Part shown: one piece after another, positions 31,563 through 43,377 of the stretch
Numbering within the stretch: position 1 is the stretch's first letter
Layout: each line of letters begins with the position of its first letter
NCBI GenBank assembly: GCA_900323505.1
Contig: OOIN01000005.1
Span: 930,001-994,000, forward strand
DNA length: 64,000 nucleotides
Direction of reading: 5' to 3'
Source of the DNA: Ustilago trichophora
Taxonomy: Eukaryota; Basidiomycota; Ustilaginomycetes; Ustilaginales; Ustilaginaceae
Notes under the pieces: generated by a model
The model's database searches: none
What the model saw: only the letters and a program-made list of their open reading frames with translations
Told to the model about the DNA's origin: nothing
Program-made: the position numbers and the translations under genes

Positions 31563-33027
31563 GCCAAGACTCTGCATTGCGGCAACTTGCACGAGTTTAT
31601 CACTGAGCCGACTCTGTTTGCCTTCGGCTTGCTGACACAGGTACGACAGGATGCCTTAGCATCTTGCCACGAGCGAGTGAGTCTTGCGTCGACGAGGACC
31701 CGGGTGCCGAGCTTTATTCGTCCAGGATAGGGATGGTTTCGACTGCACCACGTGCGGTCAAAATACAAGTCTTGGCATCCATAGTGGTTGATGGATAACC
31801 TCACAACCGATTCCACTGGGATGTTTCTGCAACCTTTGGTATGTATCAATCTTAAAGTACGTTGTTGGTCATCAGTTGGGCTTCTGAGTCTCGTGCCACC
31901 ACGCACAGGATCGCTTTCAACGAGAGAGGGTCGAATACGGCCGCTCCACCGGCATTTTGGGTCGCAAAAGAATTCTTGCAATGACGTGCGAAGTTCCTAT
32001 AGTTTGATCTAAACGTGTCTCTCGGTCGACTTCGGTCACACGTGCTAGACTAGTAAACTACTTCGTCGCAAAGCTGCTTAGCCTGACGCAGCGAAAAACT
32101 TATTCTCCGATAGAAAGGAAGTACATAGAAGACCCGCTTGAAGCGTCGAGAAGCCTATTTGCTCCACATGCCAAGACCTGCGTCATTTTCGCGTCGCCTT
32201 TTCAACCGAAAAATAAGGCACCGGGTGAGAGCAAGACTCGAGGGTCTTGGCACACCTCTTGGCACAGTGTTCAAAGCAGTCGAGCAGTGTACTGCCGCCA
32301 AAATGGTTTGCAATCATCATGAAATTCAAATCATTCAGCTTGTCTTGGCCTTGGCCAATCTACTCCACAAGATGTACCGATGTGACTGCTCTGCTGCCTT
32401 GGTTCTCCGATGCCGGTTGATTCTCCGCATACGTCGGAAAAGATAAGTGTCGGCGATAACGTCAAGCAACGCTCATCTTCGCCGTAGTATCCATGCCGCC
32501 TCGTGCTAGTGCCTCAGACAATTCGCCGTGATTCGATATGTTGGTGTTGGGTATGATGTCTCCCTGACACAAATTCTTGGCTACAGCTTACTGCTCACAC
32601 ACTACAGTAGCCATCTTTTTGGCCTGATGACGCACTAAACCACTACTTTCCGTTACTTGCGCCTCAACTCCGCTATGGTGTTCCCTCGACTCTTCCGGAC
32701 CCTTTCACTTATGCGTGTGTGTTTTTTTGCTTTGTTTTTTCTTTTTCTTTTTCTTTTTTTTTTTTTTGCTCGCTTCTTCTTGTTCCACTGCTTCGTCACT
32801 TGTGAACACGGTTCCTTCGCCTTTTGAGTGGATTGTGCCAACTGCTGTCTTTGACAAGTACTATACGACTGGGGAACAATGCAGTTATCGTTGATGATGC
32901 CGCCAGCCGCAGTCTTGGCATTCCGCAGCCACGCCTTCCGAACGAAAAACGCGCGTGGCCATTCCGCCTCTTGTTTGCTCGCGATCAGGTTCAGAGGATC
33001 CAATGCCTTCGTTGCTGGAGCGCCAAG
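31563..33027. promoter_or_regulatory. Cluster of ten PacC/Rim101-type GCCAAG sites
   Basis: Exact GCCAAG or its complement CTTGGC at 31563, 31771, 32170, 32246, 32258, 32344, 32350, 32576, 32914 and 33022. The pairs at 32246/32258 and 32344/32350 are tandem. About one would be expected by chance in this length; the non-coding region downstream of ENA has one (38029). GCCARG is the PacC consensus, and fungal ENA genes are classic targets of alkaline-pH signalling, so the cluster is a plausible pH-response element for the downstream gene. Binding is inferred. Confidence 0.6.
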
Positions 33028-33163
33028 ATACTGGAAAGATGCCTGATCTTCGCAACGTACCTGACGTAGATTGCCTTCGGCCCTGACCGACGCTCCCCGT
33101 ATCCTTCCAGGGTCCCCCTCACCTGTGAACTGAGCTGGTCTTCGTAGCCATCATCAAGTGAAA

Positions 33164-33173
33164 GATATATAAC
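33164..33173 (+). promoter_or_regulatory. TATA element of the ENA gene
   Basis: GATATATAAC about 300 bp upstream of the ATG at 33472, before a CT-rich leader with a C15 run. Confidence 0.5.
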
Positions 33174-33471
33174 CTCGATCCTCCGGCGGCTTCTTCAATT
33201 TCCTTCTTCCTCACCTGCTCCAACATTCATCAAGACGAGCAAAGCTTCTCCAAGCTACCCCCCCCCCCCCCCTTCCTCTTTCCCACTTCCATTCTTACTC
33301 TCACATCCTCCCACAAACGACCTTCGCAAAGAACGAAGGCGCTCCGAGTCTCATTGAACTCGCACTTTCCACACACACTTTCGCTGGTCGACCTACCTGT
33401 CTGTGATAGGCGACTCGGCTTTTACTCTTAACCTCTACGCACATCTCACGTCTCCTTCTCTCTCGCCCAAC

Positions 33472-36400
33472 ATGGTCAACAAGAAGGATGAAAAGTTCCC
33501 ACGCAGCGATACCGTTCAGGGTCCTGATATCACAGCTGAAGAGGCACTCGAGGCAGCATGGCAGCACCACTACACCAGTGTGCTCCGCGCTCTCGGCGTC
33601 GAAGATGCTGAACACGGTCTCAACAAGAAGGACATCGAATCGCGACGTCAGCAGTACGGGCCTAACCAGCTCGAGGGCGGCGATGAGATCAGTATTTGGA
33701 AGATCATGCTCCACCAGATTGCAAACGCCATGACTTTGGTAAGTCGTCGTTGCCTTGCACACTACTACGCCTACGAGCAGCCAAGCTGACCCGTCTCTGT
33801 CTCTCTCTCACCTTCGCTTTCTTTTTCTCTCGTCTTTTCCGTCTTCAGGTCCTGATCCTTGCCATGGGTGTCTCCCTCGGTATTGGCTCTTGGATCGAGG
33901 GTGGTGTGCTCGCCGGTGTAGTCGCCATCAACATCTTCGTCGGTTTCTTCCAAGAGCTCTCGGCTGAAAAGACCATGAACGCTCTTCGCGACCTTGCTTC
34001 ACCCACTGCTCGTGTCATCCGTAATGGTGACGGCGAGACCATTTCTGCCCACGAGGTGGTCCCAGGCGACATCATCGAGCTTTCCACCGGCGACACCGTC
34101 CCCGCTGATTGCCGTCTGATCGACTCGATGAACTTTGAGACCGACGAAGCACTGCTTACCGGCGAATCGCTCCCCGTTGCCAAGGACCACACGCAGGTTT
34201 ACTCCGCCGCCGAAGACATTGGTGTTGGTGACCGTCTCAACATGGCTTTCACTTCTTCCACTGTCTCCAAGGGTCGTGCCACTGGTGTCGTTGTTGGCAC
34301 TGGTATGAACACCGAGATCGGAAAAATCGCAGATGCTCTCCGTGGTGCCGCCAAGGCCCAGAAGATCCGAGAGGTCAAGCGCAACGCCTTCGGCAAGGCC
34401 GGTCCTCATCGCTACGTCCAGGCAGGTGCCCTCACCGTCTGGGACAAGGTCAACAATTTCCTTGGAACAAACAAGGGCACGCCGCTCCAGCGACGTCTCT
34501 CGCAGCTGGCCGTCGGTCTTTTTTTCGTAGCTGTCCTCTTTGCTGTCATCGTCTTCCTTGCCAACAACTGGACCGACAACGAGGTCATCATTTACGCCGT
34601 CGCCACCGGTGTCTCTATGATTCCCGCTTCGCTCACCGCCGTCCTTACCATCACCATGGCCATGGGCAGCAAGGCTATGGTCAAGAGGAACGTCATCGTC
34701 CGAAAGCTCGACTCGCTCGAGGCCCTTGGATCCATCAACGACATTTGCTCCGACAAGACCGGTACTCTTACTCAAGGAAAGATGGTTGTTCGCAAGGCCT
34801 GGGTTCCCGCTTCTGGTACATACAGCGTCTCGGAGACCAACGAGCCTTTCAACCCTACTCTCGGAGAGGTTTCCGTCAACGACATCGAGCCCCTCGATGC
34901 CAAGTCGGCCAGCGGTGCTAGCGATGGCGAGGTTGTCGCCCGCTCGGGCAAATCCGACAAGGTCAAGGGCAATGACCGCTTCGAGGACTTTATGAACGTC
35001 GCTTCTCTCTGCAACCTCGCCACCGTTTTCAAGGACAAGGAGACTCACGCTTGGACTGCGCACGGCGACCCTACCGAGTGCGCCATTCAGACTTTTGTCA
35101 CCCGATTCGCCTGGGGCCGCATGAAGCTTACCAAGGGTACCGATGCTGACAAGGAGGTTACCGAAAAGGACCGCACCGCTGCCAAGTGGGCGCAGATCGC
35201 TGAATACCCCTTCGACAGCTCGGTCAAGCGCATGGCTGTCACCTATGTCAATAACGAGACTGGTCAAGGCTACGCCATGATGAAGGGTGCCGTCGAGCGC
35301 GTGCTCGAGTCGTGCACCTCGGCCCAGACCAGCGAAGGCAAAATCGACTTCACTGAAGATTTCGAGAAGCGTGTTCTCGACAACATGGAGGCTCTCGCTT
35401 CGCAGGGTCTTCGTGTGCTCGCTCTCGCTCACCGCAAGCTTACCGACTCCGAGAGGGAACTCGCTGAGGAGGTCGACCGTGCCGAGATTGAGTCGGACAT
35501 GATCTTCCTCGGCCTCGTTGGCCTCTACGACCCTCCTCGTCCCGAGACTGCCGGTGCCGTCCGCAAGTGCAAAGAGGCCGGTATCACTGTTCGCATGCTC
35601 ACTGGTGACCACCCCGGCACTGCCAAGGCCATCGCCCTCGACGTCGGTATTGTTCCCCGCAACACGACCAAGTACTCCAAGTCCGAGCTCGACACCATGG
35701 TCATGACCGCTGCCCAGTTCGACAAGCTCTCCGAGGCTGAGATCGATGCTCTTCCTCAGCTGCCCCTCGTCATTGCCCGGTGTGCTCCTCAGACCAAGGT
35801 CAGGATGATTGAGGCACTCCACCGACGCGGCAAGTTTTGCGCCATGACCGGTGACGGTGTCAACGACTCTCCTTCGCTCAAGATGTCCGACGTTGGAATC
35901 GCCATGGGAATGAACGGATCGGACGTCGCTAAGGACGCTTCAGACATTGTACTCACGGACGACAACTTTGCTTCGATCGGAAACGCCATCGAGGAGGGAC
36001 GACGCATGGCTGACAACATCTCCAAGTTTGTCTGCCACCTGTTGGCCCAGAATGTGGCTCAGGCATCGGTTCTTCTCATCGGATTGGCATTCAAGGACAG
36101 CACTGGTCTATCGGTCTTCCCGCTCTCGCCCGTCGAGATTCTGTACATCATCATGGTCACTTCCGGTCTGCCCGCCATGGGTCTCGGTATGGAGAAGGCT
36201 TCTGTCGATGTCATGAAGAGGAAGCCTCGCTCGAACAAGTGGGGCATCTTCACGCCCGAGATGCTCATCGATCTTACCGTCTACGGCTTCTGGATGGCAG
36301 CGCTCTGCTTGGCCACCTTTACTCTGATTGAATTTGGATGGGGCGACGGCGACCTCGGTGACATGTGCAACTCGAGCTACAATGACAGCTGCGACCTCGT

Positions 36401-36908
36401 CTTCCGCGCGCGTGCTTCGACTTTTGCCGTCATGACGTGGTTCTCGCTTCTGCTTGCCTGGGAGGTGGTCGACATGCGACGCAGCTTCTTCAACATGCAC
36501 GACGATGGACACTGGTACAACCAGTGGTTCAAGGACACGTACGGCAAGAACAGGTTCCTCTTCTTCTGCGTCGTCGTTGGCTTCTTCAGTGTCTTCCCCA
36601 TCCTCTACATCCCCGGTCTCAACGATGTCGTCTTCTTGCACAAGGGCATCAGCTGGGAGTGGGGCGTCATCTTTGTCTGCGGTCTTCTCTTCATGGGCGG
36701 CATCGAGGCTTACAAATGGGGCAAGCGCGTCTACTTCCGCCGCAAGGCGAACGCTTCGAAGATTGTCGACGAAGAACAGCAGGCTGTGGACGGTGACACC
36801 AACGGCGCCGAATTTGCCAGCAACGAAAAGAAGCAGCAGACCAACGACGCCCACAGCAAGAACATGGTCCCCGCACCAACATCTTCGTCCGAGAGGACCA
36901 TGGCTTAA
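33472..36908 (+). CDS. ENA: ENA-type P-type Na+/K+-exporting ATPase (type IID)
   Basis: Plasma-membrane P-type ATPase that pumps out Na+ or K+, for salt and alkaline tolerance. Two exons, 33472-33738 and 33849-36908 (110 bp intron, GTAAGT...TTCAG), 1108 residues, typical of fungal ENA proteins. The splice joins NAMTL to VLILAMGVSLGIGSW across the first helix. Motifs: TGES near 193, DKTGTLTQGKM with the phosphorylated Asp at 391, KGAVERVL, MLTGDHPGTAKAIA and TGDGVNDSPSLK near 757. Ten helices fit the hydrophobic pattern. The Cys/Asn-containing exoplasmic loop (DMCNSSYNDSCD) and the disordered C-terminal tail are features of fungal ENA pumps. Smuts usually have two ENA paralogues; I cannot say which this is. 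Codon bias is strong. Confidence 0.93.
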
Positions 36909-38751
36909 AACAATCAAGCCGCATGTCTCAGTTCTACTTTAGCATTTCAGCATATACATAGTACACATTCGCAACATCTCATGTCTCTATTTCGAACTCT
37001 AGACAAGTTCAGTGTCTCATTAGCAAGAACAGTTACCGGAATCAAAAAGTGCTTGCCATGAAGCAAGCTTTGAAACCATATTTAAGAAATCGCGTATGTT
37101 CGCGTATGCTGGTAGGGATGGAAAAAAAAAATAAACATGAAAATGGCGAACGAAGAATAGAGGCATGTAAATTGAGCGCCAGAAAGAACTTTCCTCAAGA
37201 TATCTGTTGGTCATGGATGAAAACCTATCAAGCCTAGGATTGGTAACTAATACTCGGATCAAGCACAACCTCGCTGCTGTCACTTCGAGCGAGACTTATA
37301 GTGACAATGGTAAGCTCTCAATCATATGAGTTGAAAAAAGCCACTCAAGGATTATGCCAGAGAAGACGCTTTTGTGTCTATTTCGGACCGGCTGACGATC
37401 ATCCGCAGCGCACACAGACTGTTCATCATTACGGACTACGGCGAAATGCTAGTTGTAAACAACGGAGAGGAGCACGAGTTGGGCAGCTTGTCCGGAAACG
37501 TTTCTTGAGAAAGGAGACATCAGGTTGATGGTCAAGATGGTTAAAGAAGCAGAATCGAAACGTGCACCCAGTCTACTTGTACAGTTGAAGCTACTCTGTG
37601 ACCACGAATTAGAGTTAGAGTTTGTACGCTCGGTCTCAGTATCGCATCTGGTGTTTACAGAGCTAAGTCAGCGTCACATGTTCAACATCGGAAGCCAGAG
37701 CCTGTGGTGTGTGTTGTATCTTGTCAACGTCAATCAACAGCTTCAAAAGTGAGAAAACAGCAGAAAGCGGGGTAAATTACAGTACAGTTACAACCACTGA
37801 TGACACACTTCCACCGAATTTGTGGAAAGTGAGACAGACACGAGTGTCCCGTCGATCCGTCACATGCAAAAACAGAGTCAAGTAAGTTAACTAGCGTGAA
37901 AATCAAAAGCCGCCTTGTTGTGGGTGATTTGCGTGTTGTGAGTGTGTTCGTGACGGGTAAAGTGCATCTTTTACTGCTCGCGATAACATGCAGAGAAGAT
38001 TCTCCGTGGATGCGCGCTGTTGATCATCCTTGGCAGCTTCGGTTGCGCGAGACAGAGGTGGGGGCGAAATGTGAGTGTCGATCGTGAGGCTGTAAGTGTC
38101 CCAAAAAGTCCACACAGCTGTGCGTTGCCCTGCAGAAAAACAAGCGTTTCCGACTGGACTGATGGTTTGCTGCCATGTCACTTGCAGCTAGCCTACAGTA
38201 CAGTATCACAAGCTGGACTGCTTGACGAAGCTTGATCAAGGGTGGCGACAATACTCGATCCCACTAGCCCACGGACTGTGTATTGTCCGGTTGCCACCCT
38301 CATGTTGCTCAAGTGAAGAGTTCATCCGGGTTCATGACCTGTGGGCGAGATCAAGTGGGGTTATGAGGATCCGAGAGTGTGCAATGTGATCAAGATCGAG
38401 ACCCTGCAGACGTCCAAATACAGTAGTTGCTCAGCCGCTCGCCAATGTATGATCACGACCATCATCTTCCCATCTCTACACCATCTCTTTTCTGATCAGC
38501 CTCAGAGAAAGCTTCGATAGAAACGACTGTTGGCAGCATACTGAGGACAAAGTGGGATTTAGTGGCGCACACTGTTGACAGCTGCAAATAGACGCACAGA
38601 TCCCGTCTCCTGTTCCCTGCAAGCCATACTAGCGCATCACATTCATTCAGCACGCGACATCCAGCCACATAAACAATCACTGTCTCGGTATAGCGATCCG
38701 AGCACGCTGACCCACACAACTTGGTAAAGAGACAAAGAGCTTAAGTGGACG
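36909..38751. other. Large non-coding region between ENA and the F-box-like gene
   Basis: About 1.85 kb. It contains scattered TACAGTAC motifs (37777-37791 and 38194-38206) and no ORF with protein-like composition. It probably carries the promoter of the long gene that follows. Confidence 0.6.
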
Positions 38752-41700
38752 ATGAAAGCAGCCTTCCGACTAAGGCGCAAAGCGTCTTCTAACCAGGTGC
38801 GACCTGAAGATGCCAAGCCCGAGCCGCGTGTCCCCGTCGCCGTACCTAGGCTTCCTGCGCTCTCTGGTAGCTCCAATGGCAGCAGCGTCGGTGGTGGCAT
38901 GGGTGGGATCGCAAGGTTCTCTGGGTTGGGGTTGGATCATTTCATGATGGCTGATGATTTCAAAGGATCAGACATTGGAGAAAAGGAAAATAGTGGACAT
39001 GCCTCCTCGCCTGCTACAAGAGGACCCCGTCCCACCACTGGCAGCAGCAACAGCAACAACAGCAACAGCAGCAACAACAGCAATAGCGTGGTTGACAGTG
39101 ACAGCGGGGCAAAACAAACGTCGATCCGCCAGAAAAACACGGAAAATCATGACTTTTTTAACGGTGCAGTTGCTAAGAATAATTACATTTCCACCGATTT
39201 CAGTTCGACCTCGCCTCGGCTTGCCTTGTCCAACAGCACACCTCGCCAAGATTTCAACAACACTGCCGATCCGCCTCACCTACTCACTTTCAACACCTCC
39301 AATTCGACCTCTACCTCGACCTCGGACCATCGTCGATCTTACCCTCCTTCTCCCAACCTCACCAATACTACAGCATCCATCCCCACTAGCAACATACCCA
39401 CATCATACCCTCCCTCGTCGCCTCCACCATCTTCGTTCGCTCTAGCTTCGGCGGCTAGAGATCATCCCAGCTTTCGCCGTCTCGATTCCAATCAGTCGAG
39501 TGCGATCGATCAAGGATCCACAAACGCAAACACTCACAAGCATCTGCACCGTCACAGTCATGACAACGACTCGATCAGGGCTGTGAGGAACGACGATATC
39601 AACAAATCACACTCCCCCCTTCCCGTGCACACCTCGCAGCACCAGCACCACCCGATACCCGCTGCTGCTCCCCAGTCTCCACTCGCACCTGCACCTGCAC
39701 CTGCACCCTCACAGCCCACTGCAGAAAAGGAAGATCCCGAGATGATGGACCGTCACTACCCCCCGCACCCGTCTGTATACAAGACGAGAATTCCAGCGGC
39801 ATCCAAAGCGCCTGGCAAATCTTCCGTATCTACCATTCTCGAATCTGCCAAGCGTGCCAACCCTGCTAAGCCAGCATCTTCAGGTCTACCCATCAGCGGT
39901 CCCTTGCTTGGCAATACGCTCAACTCGAGCGCCTCCGTTCATACTTCTGCTTCGGGTCTTGTCTTTCCTTCTTCGCCAGGAGATGGACCTCCTGTCGAGC
40001 CGAGCTTGTTCGCCTACTCCTCGGCGTCAGGCAGGACCCCGAACAAGGCGGTCAAGGATAGCAATGCAAGCATTCACACAGCCCAGACCAAACGCAGCAC
40101 GCGCACAAAGAGCAACGAGCGAGCAACCGTTCGCAATGCTCGTGGTGAGATCGAATGGAAAGATGCCCCTCCTCCCCCCCCCGCTCTACGTTCATCCAAC
40201 CATCACCACCTCAACGCTCCTTCTGGCTCATCACGCCGTACACCTTCGCCGTACAAGGATCTCGAGCCGCGCTCTCGCACTCGCTCCAACGGAGCAACCA
40301 GCCGAGGATCAGACGAGCGCAGACATCCTTCTCGACCACAGCACGTAGAGATCCCCTACAAAGCAGTAGGCAGCACCTCTAGCCCTCAGCGACCGCGCAA
40401 CCGCCGCCGCTCCACCGACGACGGTGATGGGTTCCACACCGCCGACGAGGACGACCTCGAAGCCCGTGAGTGGGAGCGGAAACGTGAGATGCAGATGGAG
40501 GCGGATCGGCTCCAAGTATATCGTCGTCAACAGGCAAGAGAGGACGAAGAGCGACGTGCACGAAAGCGTGCCGAGCGTGACCGACTTGCAGCAGAAGCGA
40601 TGGAGAGGGAGCGTCAGGCCGAATTAAGAAAACAGGCCGATCGTGAAGCTCGTCGCATCGCACGTGAACAGGCGGAGAAAGAAGAGGCTGAACGCAGACA
40701 GAGGCAGCACGAGGAGGCCCAGAGGAGGCGAATACAGGCTGAGAAAGCGGCTGAAGAGGAACGCCTTCGCAAAGAGAAGGAAGCTGAAGAACGACGAGCT
40801 CGCAGGAAGCAGCAACAAGAAGAGCGACGCAAACGTGAGGAAGAAGAGGCGATCCGCAAGGCGCAAGAAGAGGTCAGGCGGAAAGAAGAGGAGGCCAAGC
40901 GAAAAGAGGAAGAGCGACTCGCAGCAATCGAAGCCGAGCGTCTCGCCCAGGAGAAAGCCATCGAGGACGAGCGACTGGCCAAGGAAGCAGCGATCAAAGC
41001 CGAGCGCGATGCGGTGCTCGAAAAAGAACGTCAACTCGTCGAAGCCAAGCGACAGGTCGAGGAAGAGGATCGAGCAGCTCGACGGGCCGGACGACGCGAG
41101 GACCGACGAGCTCAGCGAGCGCTTGCGTCAGGTCTCCCAGCTGGAGAGATTGACCCCGATGCGCAGCAGTCCGAGGACGAAGACGACGATGATGCTTTCC
41201 GAGAAAATGCTTCTGATGCAGAGTCCGAGGTGTTCGTCGATGCCTCGGTAGAGGAGGACGCAGAGGATGGCGAGGCCAAGAGTGCCACAACTGGCTCAAT
41301 GGCTAGGTCCACATCCAACTTGGACGCGCCTTCGAGCACCGATGGCAGCTCAGACATGCCCGTCACCCCGACCGACGAGAAGGCCATGTCGATGATGGCC
41401 CCTCCTTCTGCTGGGTCCGATCTCGGAAGGAAATCGAGTTCCAACGGTGGCCACGGACAGGTCAAGTTTGCCGCGGGGACCCACGGCGAGGTCACCCCAA
41501 CCGCTGCCGCCCCAGCGGAGAAGATTGCTCCTTACAAGTCGGACCGCTTTCGAAATGCTGTCAAGATGGGCGCAAGACGCGTTCCAGCAGCAACATCGAC
41601 ACCAGAGGCACGCATCACGCCTTCTACTTCGCTCCTCACCGCCACCTTCGCTGCGACTGGGGAGGAAGATGGCGATGACGACGATGAGGAGGTGGGACGC

Positions 41701-43182
41701 GATGACGAGATCGTCCAGCCAAACGGCCCGTACCGCGAGGGCGGGATCACCTACGGAAAAGGATGGTGCGCACATGGTCTTGCTGATCCTTCGCTTATAA
41801 TCGATCACCGACGCTACGTCCGTGTGCCTAAACCCAAATCCACTGCACAGAACGACGAAACCACTGAAGCTGCAGACGCTGCCCAAGACTTTGACGAGGT
41901 GATGTACAGCGACCTCGGGGAGCTCATTTGGTCTGCGACAACCCCAGACGTCATCGCCCGCCTCATCAGCCACCTCGACTATGCTGATGTCAAGGCTCTG
42001 CGTCAAACCTCGCAATCTATTCGCTTCGCGCTGGGACAACTTGCAGGCCGCGAAATCGTCCTCAACCGATTCCTTGCTCCTATCGGCTACGAAGCCTGGA
42101 AGCCAAACACGATCCTCGACGGCAAAGTGGTTGAGAAAGACCCAATCCCGCTTAGCTTCAGTGATTGCGAGGCGTTCCTACTCAGCTTTGACCTGTTGCC
42201 CGAGTATGCACTGGTTGGAGCAGAGTACGCAAGGGCCCCGCATAAGATGGATCCTCGCTATCCCCGACTCGCTCGCGCTACCACGAGGGCGTATAACCGG
42301 GTGCTTACACGACTGCGTATGCAACCGCATCTCCACGTACCCAGTGGTAGCAGCAGCCAGGGTATTTCGAGTCCATGGAAACCCGGTCGAGCAGGATTCT
42401 TCCGCGCCTGGGTGCCGTCCACCGAAGCCGGCGGCTGGCTTTCAGACACGGAGCTGGCACGATGCGAACGTGAGCTGTTCATCGGTGGTGTCTGGCCACA
42501 TCTCAAGAAAGGTGATGTGGTATGGGACTGCGCGGTTGGCGACGAGCGGAATGAAGGAAAGTACATCTTTGATGGTCGATACTTGCGCGATTTAAGCTTC
42601 ATGTTCGATCGCGGTGGACATCTCCCCAGCTGGTTGAACGCTTTCAGTTTCGCGCCGAGTTACTACCACAACATTGTACGAGCCAGTGATGCGAGTCAGC
42701 CGGTGATCTATCTAGACGTGCTACCATGGCGTGATCAGATCGTAAGCACCATGCGATTGGTACAGGATCAGGTGGAAACATTCTCCCCCCAAGGTGCGCG
42801 CTACAGGATCTCAAAATGGCTCTACCGTGCAGTCATCAACGTCGTCGCCGGAGCCATCATCTCTGACGAAGGCCTCGAAGTAGTGGACGCAGGATGGCAC
42901 GGTAAGATTGTCATCGAAACAGAAGGCACAGCAGAGCATGCAAAGGAGCTGATCTCTCGTTGTGCCGGCCCGGCAGAATCGGCACAGACAAAAGCAAGAC
43001 TGTTGGCAAGCGTTATGGATGCCGATGGACGACCTCGAGTTCCAAAGGCTCCGGCACCGACGAGGAATGAGAAGGGCGAGAGGATTGAGACGACAACGCC
43101 TTGGGCTATTGTTCGGGCGAGAAGTAGACCTGGATTGATTTGGGTGCGACCTATGGATATGCGTGAGAGAGTGGTCTTCTGA
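38752..43182 (+). CDS. Large F-box-like coiled-coil protein, function unknown
   Basis: A 1476-residue single-exon protein. Residues 1 to about 560 are low-complexity: Ser/Asn runs (SSNSNNSNSSNNSNS), APAPAPAP from a hexanucleotide repeat, Pro-rich and Arg/Ser-rich stretches. From about 563 to 793 it is an almost uninterrupted charged helix (long runs of Glu, Arg, Lys and Ala, for example EEAIRKAQEEVRRKEEEAKR), a predicted coiled coil or single alpha-helix. An acidic segment (EDEDDDDAF) follows. Near 1062-1095, TPDVIARLISHLDYADVKAL looks like an F-box (LISHLD...L...T). The remaining 380 residues look globular (FSFAPSYYHNIVRASDASQ, ISKWLYRAVINVVAGAI) and I do not recognise them. It may be a Skp1-linked ubiquitin-ligase adaptor, by inference from the F-box-like segment only. 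Confidence 0.75.
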   Translation: MKAAFRLRRKASSNQVRPEDAKPEPRVPVAVPRLPALSGSSNGSSVGGGMGGIARFSGLGLDHFMMADDFKGSDIGEKENSGHASSPATRGPRPTTGSSNSNNSNSSNNSNSVVDSDSGAKQTSIRQKNTENHDFFNGAVAKNNYISTDFSSTSPRLALSNSTPRQDFNNTADPPHLLTFNTSNSTSTSTSDHRRSYPPSPNLTNTTASIPTSNIPTSYPPSSPPPSSFALASAARDHPSFRRLDSNQSSAIDQGSTNANTHKHLHRHSHDNDSIRAVRNDDINKSHSPLPVHTSQHQHHPIPAAAPQSPLAPAPAPAPSQPTAEKEDPEMMDRHYPPHPSVYKTRIPAASKAPGKSSVSTILESAKRANPAKPASSGLPISGPLLGNTLNSSASVHTSASGLVFPSSPGDGPPVEPSLFAYSSASGRTPNKAVKDSNASIHTAQTKRSTRTKSNERATVRNARGEIEWKDAPPPPPALRSSNHHHLNAPSGSSRRTPSPYKDLEPRSRTRSNGATSRGSDERRHPSRPQHVEIPYKAVGSTSSPQRPRNRRRSTDDGDGFHTADEDDLEAREWERKREMQMEADRLQVYRRQQAREDEERRARKRAERDRLAAEAMERERQAELRKQADREARRIAREQAEKEEAERRQRQHEEAQRRRIQAEKAAEEERLRKEKEAEERRARRKQQQEERRKREEEEAIRKAQEEVRRKEEEAKRKEEERLAAIEAERLAQEKAIEDERLAKEAAIKAERDAVLEKERQLVEAKRQVEEEDRAARRAGRREDRRAQRALASGLPAGEIDPDAQQSEDEDDDDAFRENASDAESEVFVDASVEEDAEDGEAKSATTGSMARSTSNLDAPSSTDGSSDMPVTPTDEKAMSMMAPPSAGSDLGRKSSSNGGHGQVKFAAGTHGEVTPTAAAPAEKIAPYKSDRFRNAVKMGARRVPAATSTPEARITPSTSLLTATFAATGEEDGDDDDEEVGRDDEIVQPNGPYREGGITYGKGWCAHGLADPSLIIDHRRYVRVPKPKSTAQNDETTEAADAAQDFDEVMYSDLGELIWSATTPDVIARLISHLDYADVKALRQTSQSIRFALGQLAGREIVLNRFLAPIGYEAWKPNTILDGKVVEKDPIPLSFSDCEAFLLSFDLLPEYALVGAEYARAPHKMDPRYPRLARATTRAYNRVLTRLRMQPHLHVPSGSSSQGISSPWKPGRAGFFRAWVPSTEAGGWLSDTELARCERELFIGGVWPHLKKGDVVWDCAVGDERNEGKYIFDGRYLRDLSFMFDRGGHLPSWLNAFSFAPSYYHNIVRASDASQPVIYLDVLPWRDQIVSTMRLVQDQVETFSPQGARYRISKWLYRAVINVVAGAIISDEGLEVVDAGWHGKIVIETEGTAEHAKELISRCAGPAESAQTKARLLASVMDADGRPRVPKAPAPTRNEKGERIETTTPWAIVRARSRPGLIWVRPMDMRERVVF

Positions 43183-43377
43183 GCGCAACGCTGGAGGAAA
43201 GGATATTGATTGTTTTTCTTGGCTCTTGTCTGCCACATACACCACGGCTTCATCTAACTACGTGTACGAACACATACAACGACGCACACAGAGAGAAACA
43301 CAAGAGGCTTAGATTTTTGAGTGAATCACGCGAGGATCGAGAGCTTGGTTAGATTGAGGTGAAGCCGAAGTGACAAC

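Larger units (their letters stand above)
31224..33471. other. Large non-coding region upstream of the ENA ATPase gene
   Basis: About 2.2 kb. It holds ten exact GCCAAG/CTTGGC hexamers, T-rich runs (T13 at 32755-32767), a C15 run (33258-33272), CCCCT motifs and a TATA element. The longest ORF, on the minus strand at 31373-31981, has no ATG start and no family pattern. Confidence 0.7.

Noticed and set aside
31373..31981. 202-codon minus-strand frame upstream of ENA
   Set aside because: It begins with TTG, has no ATG until the very end, and its composition (many Arg, Cys and Ser) matches non-coding DNA; it also overlaps the GCCAAG cluster.
33258..33272. C15 run in the ENA leader
   Set aside because: A homopolymer and possible sequencing-length artefact; I give it no function of its own.
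33999..35822. 607-codon open frame antisense to the ENA ATPase
   Set aside because: Same register effect; no domain, while the sense strand is a textbook P-type ATPase.
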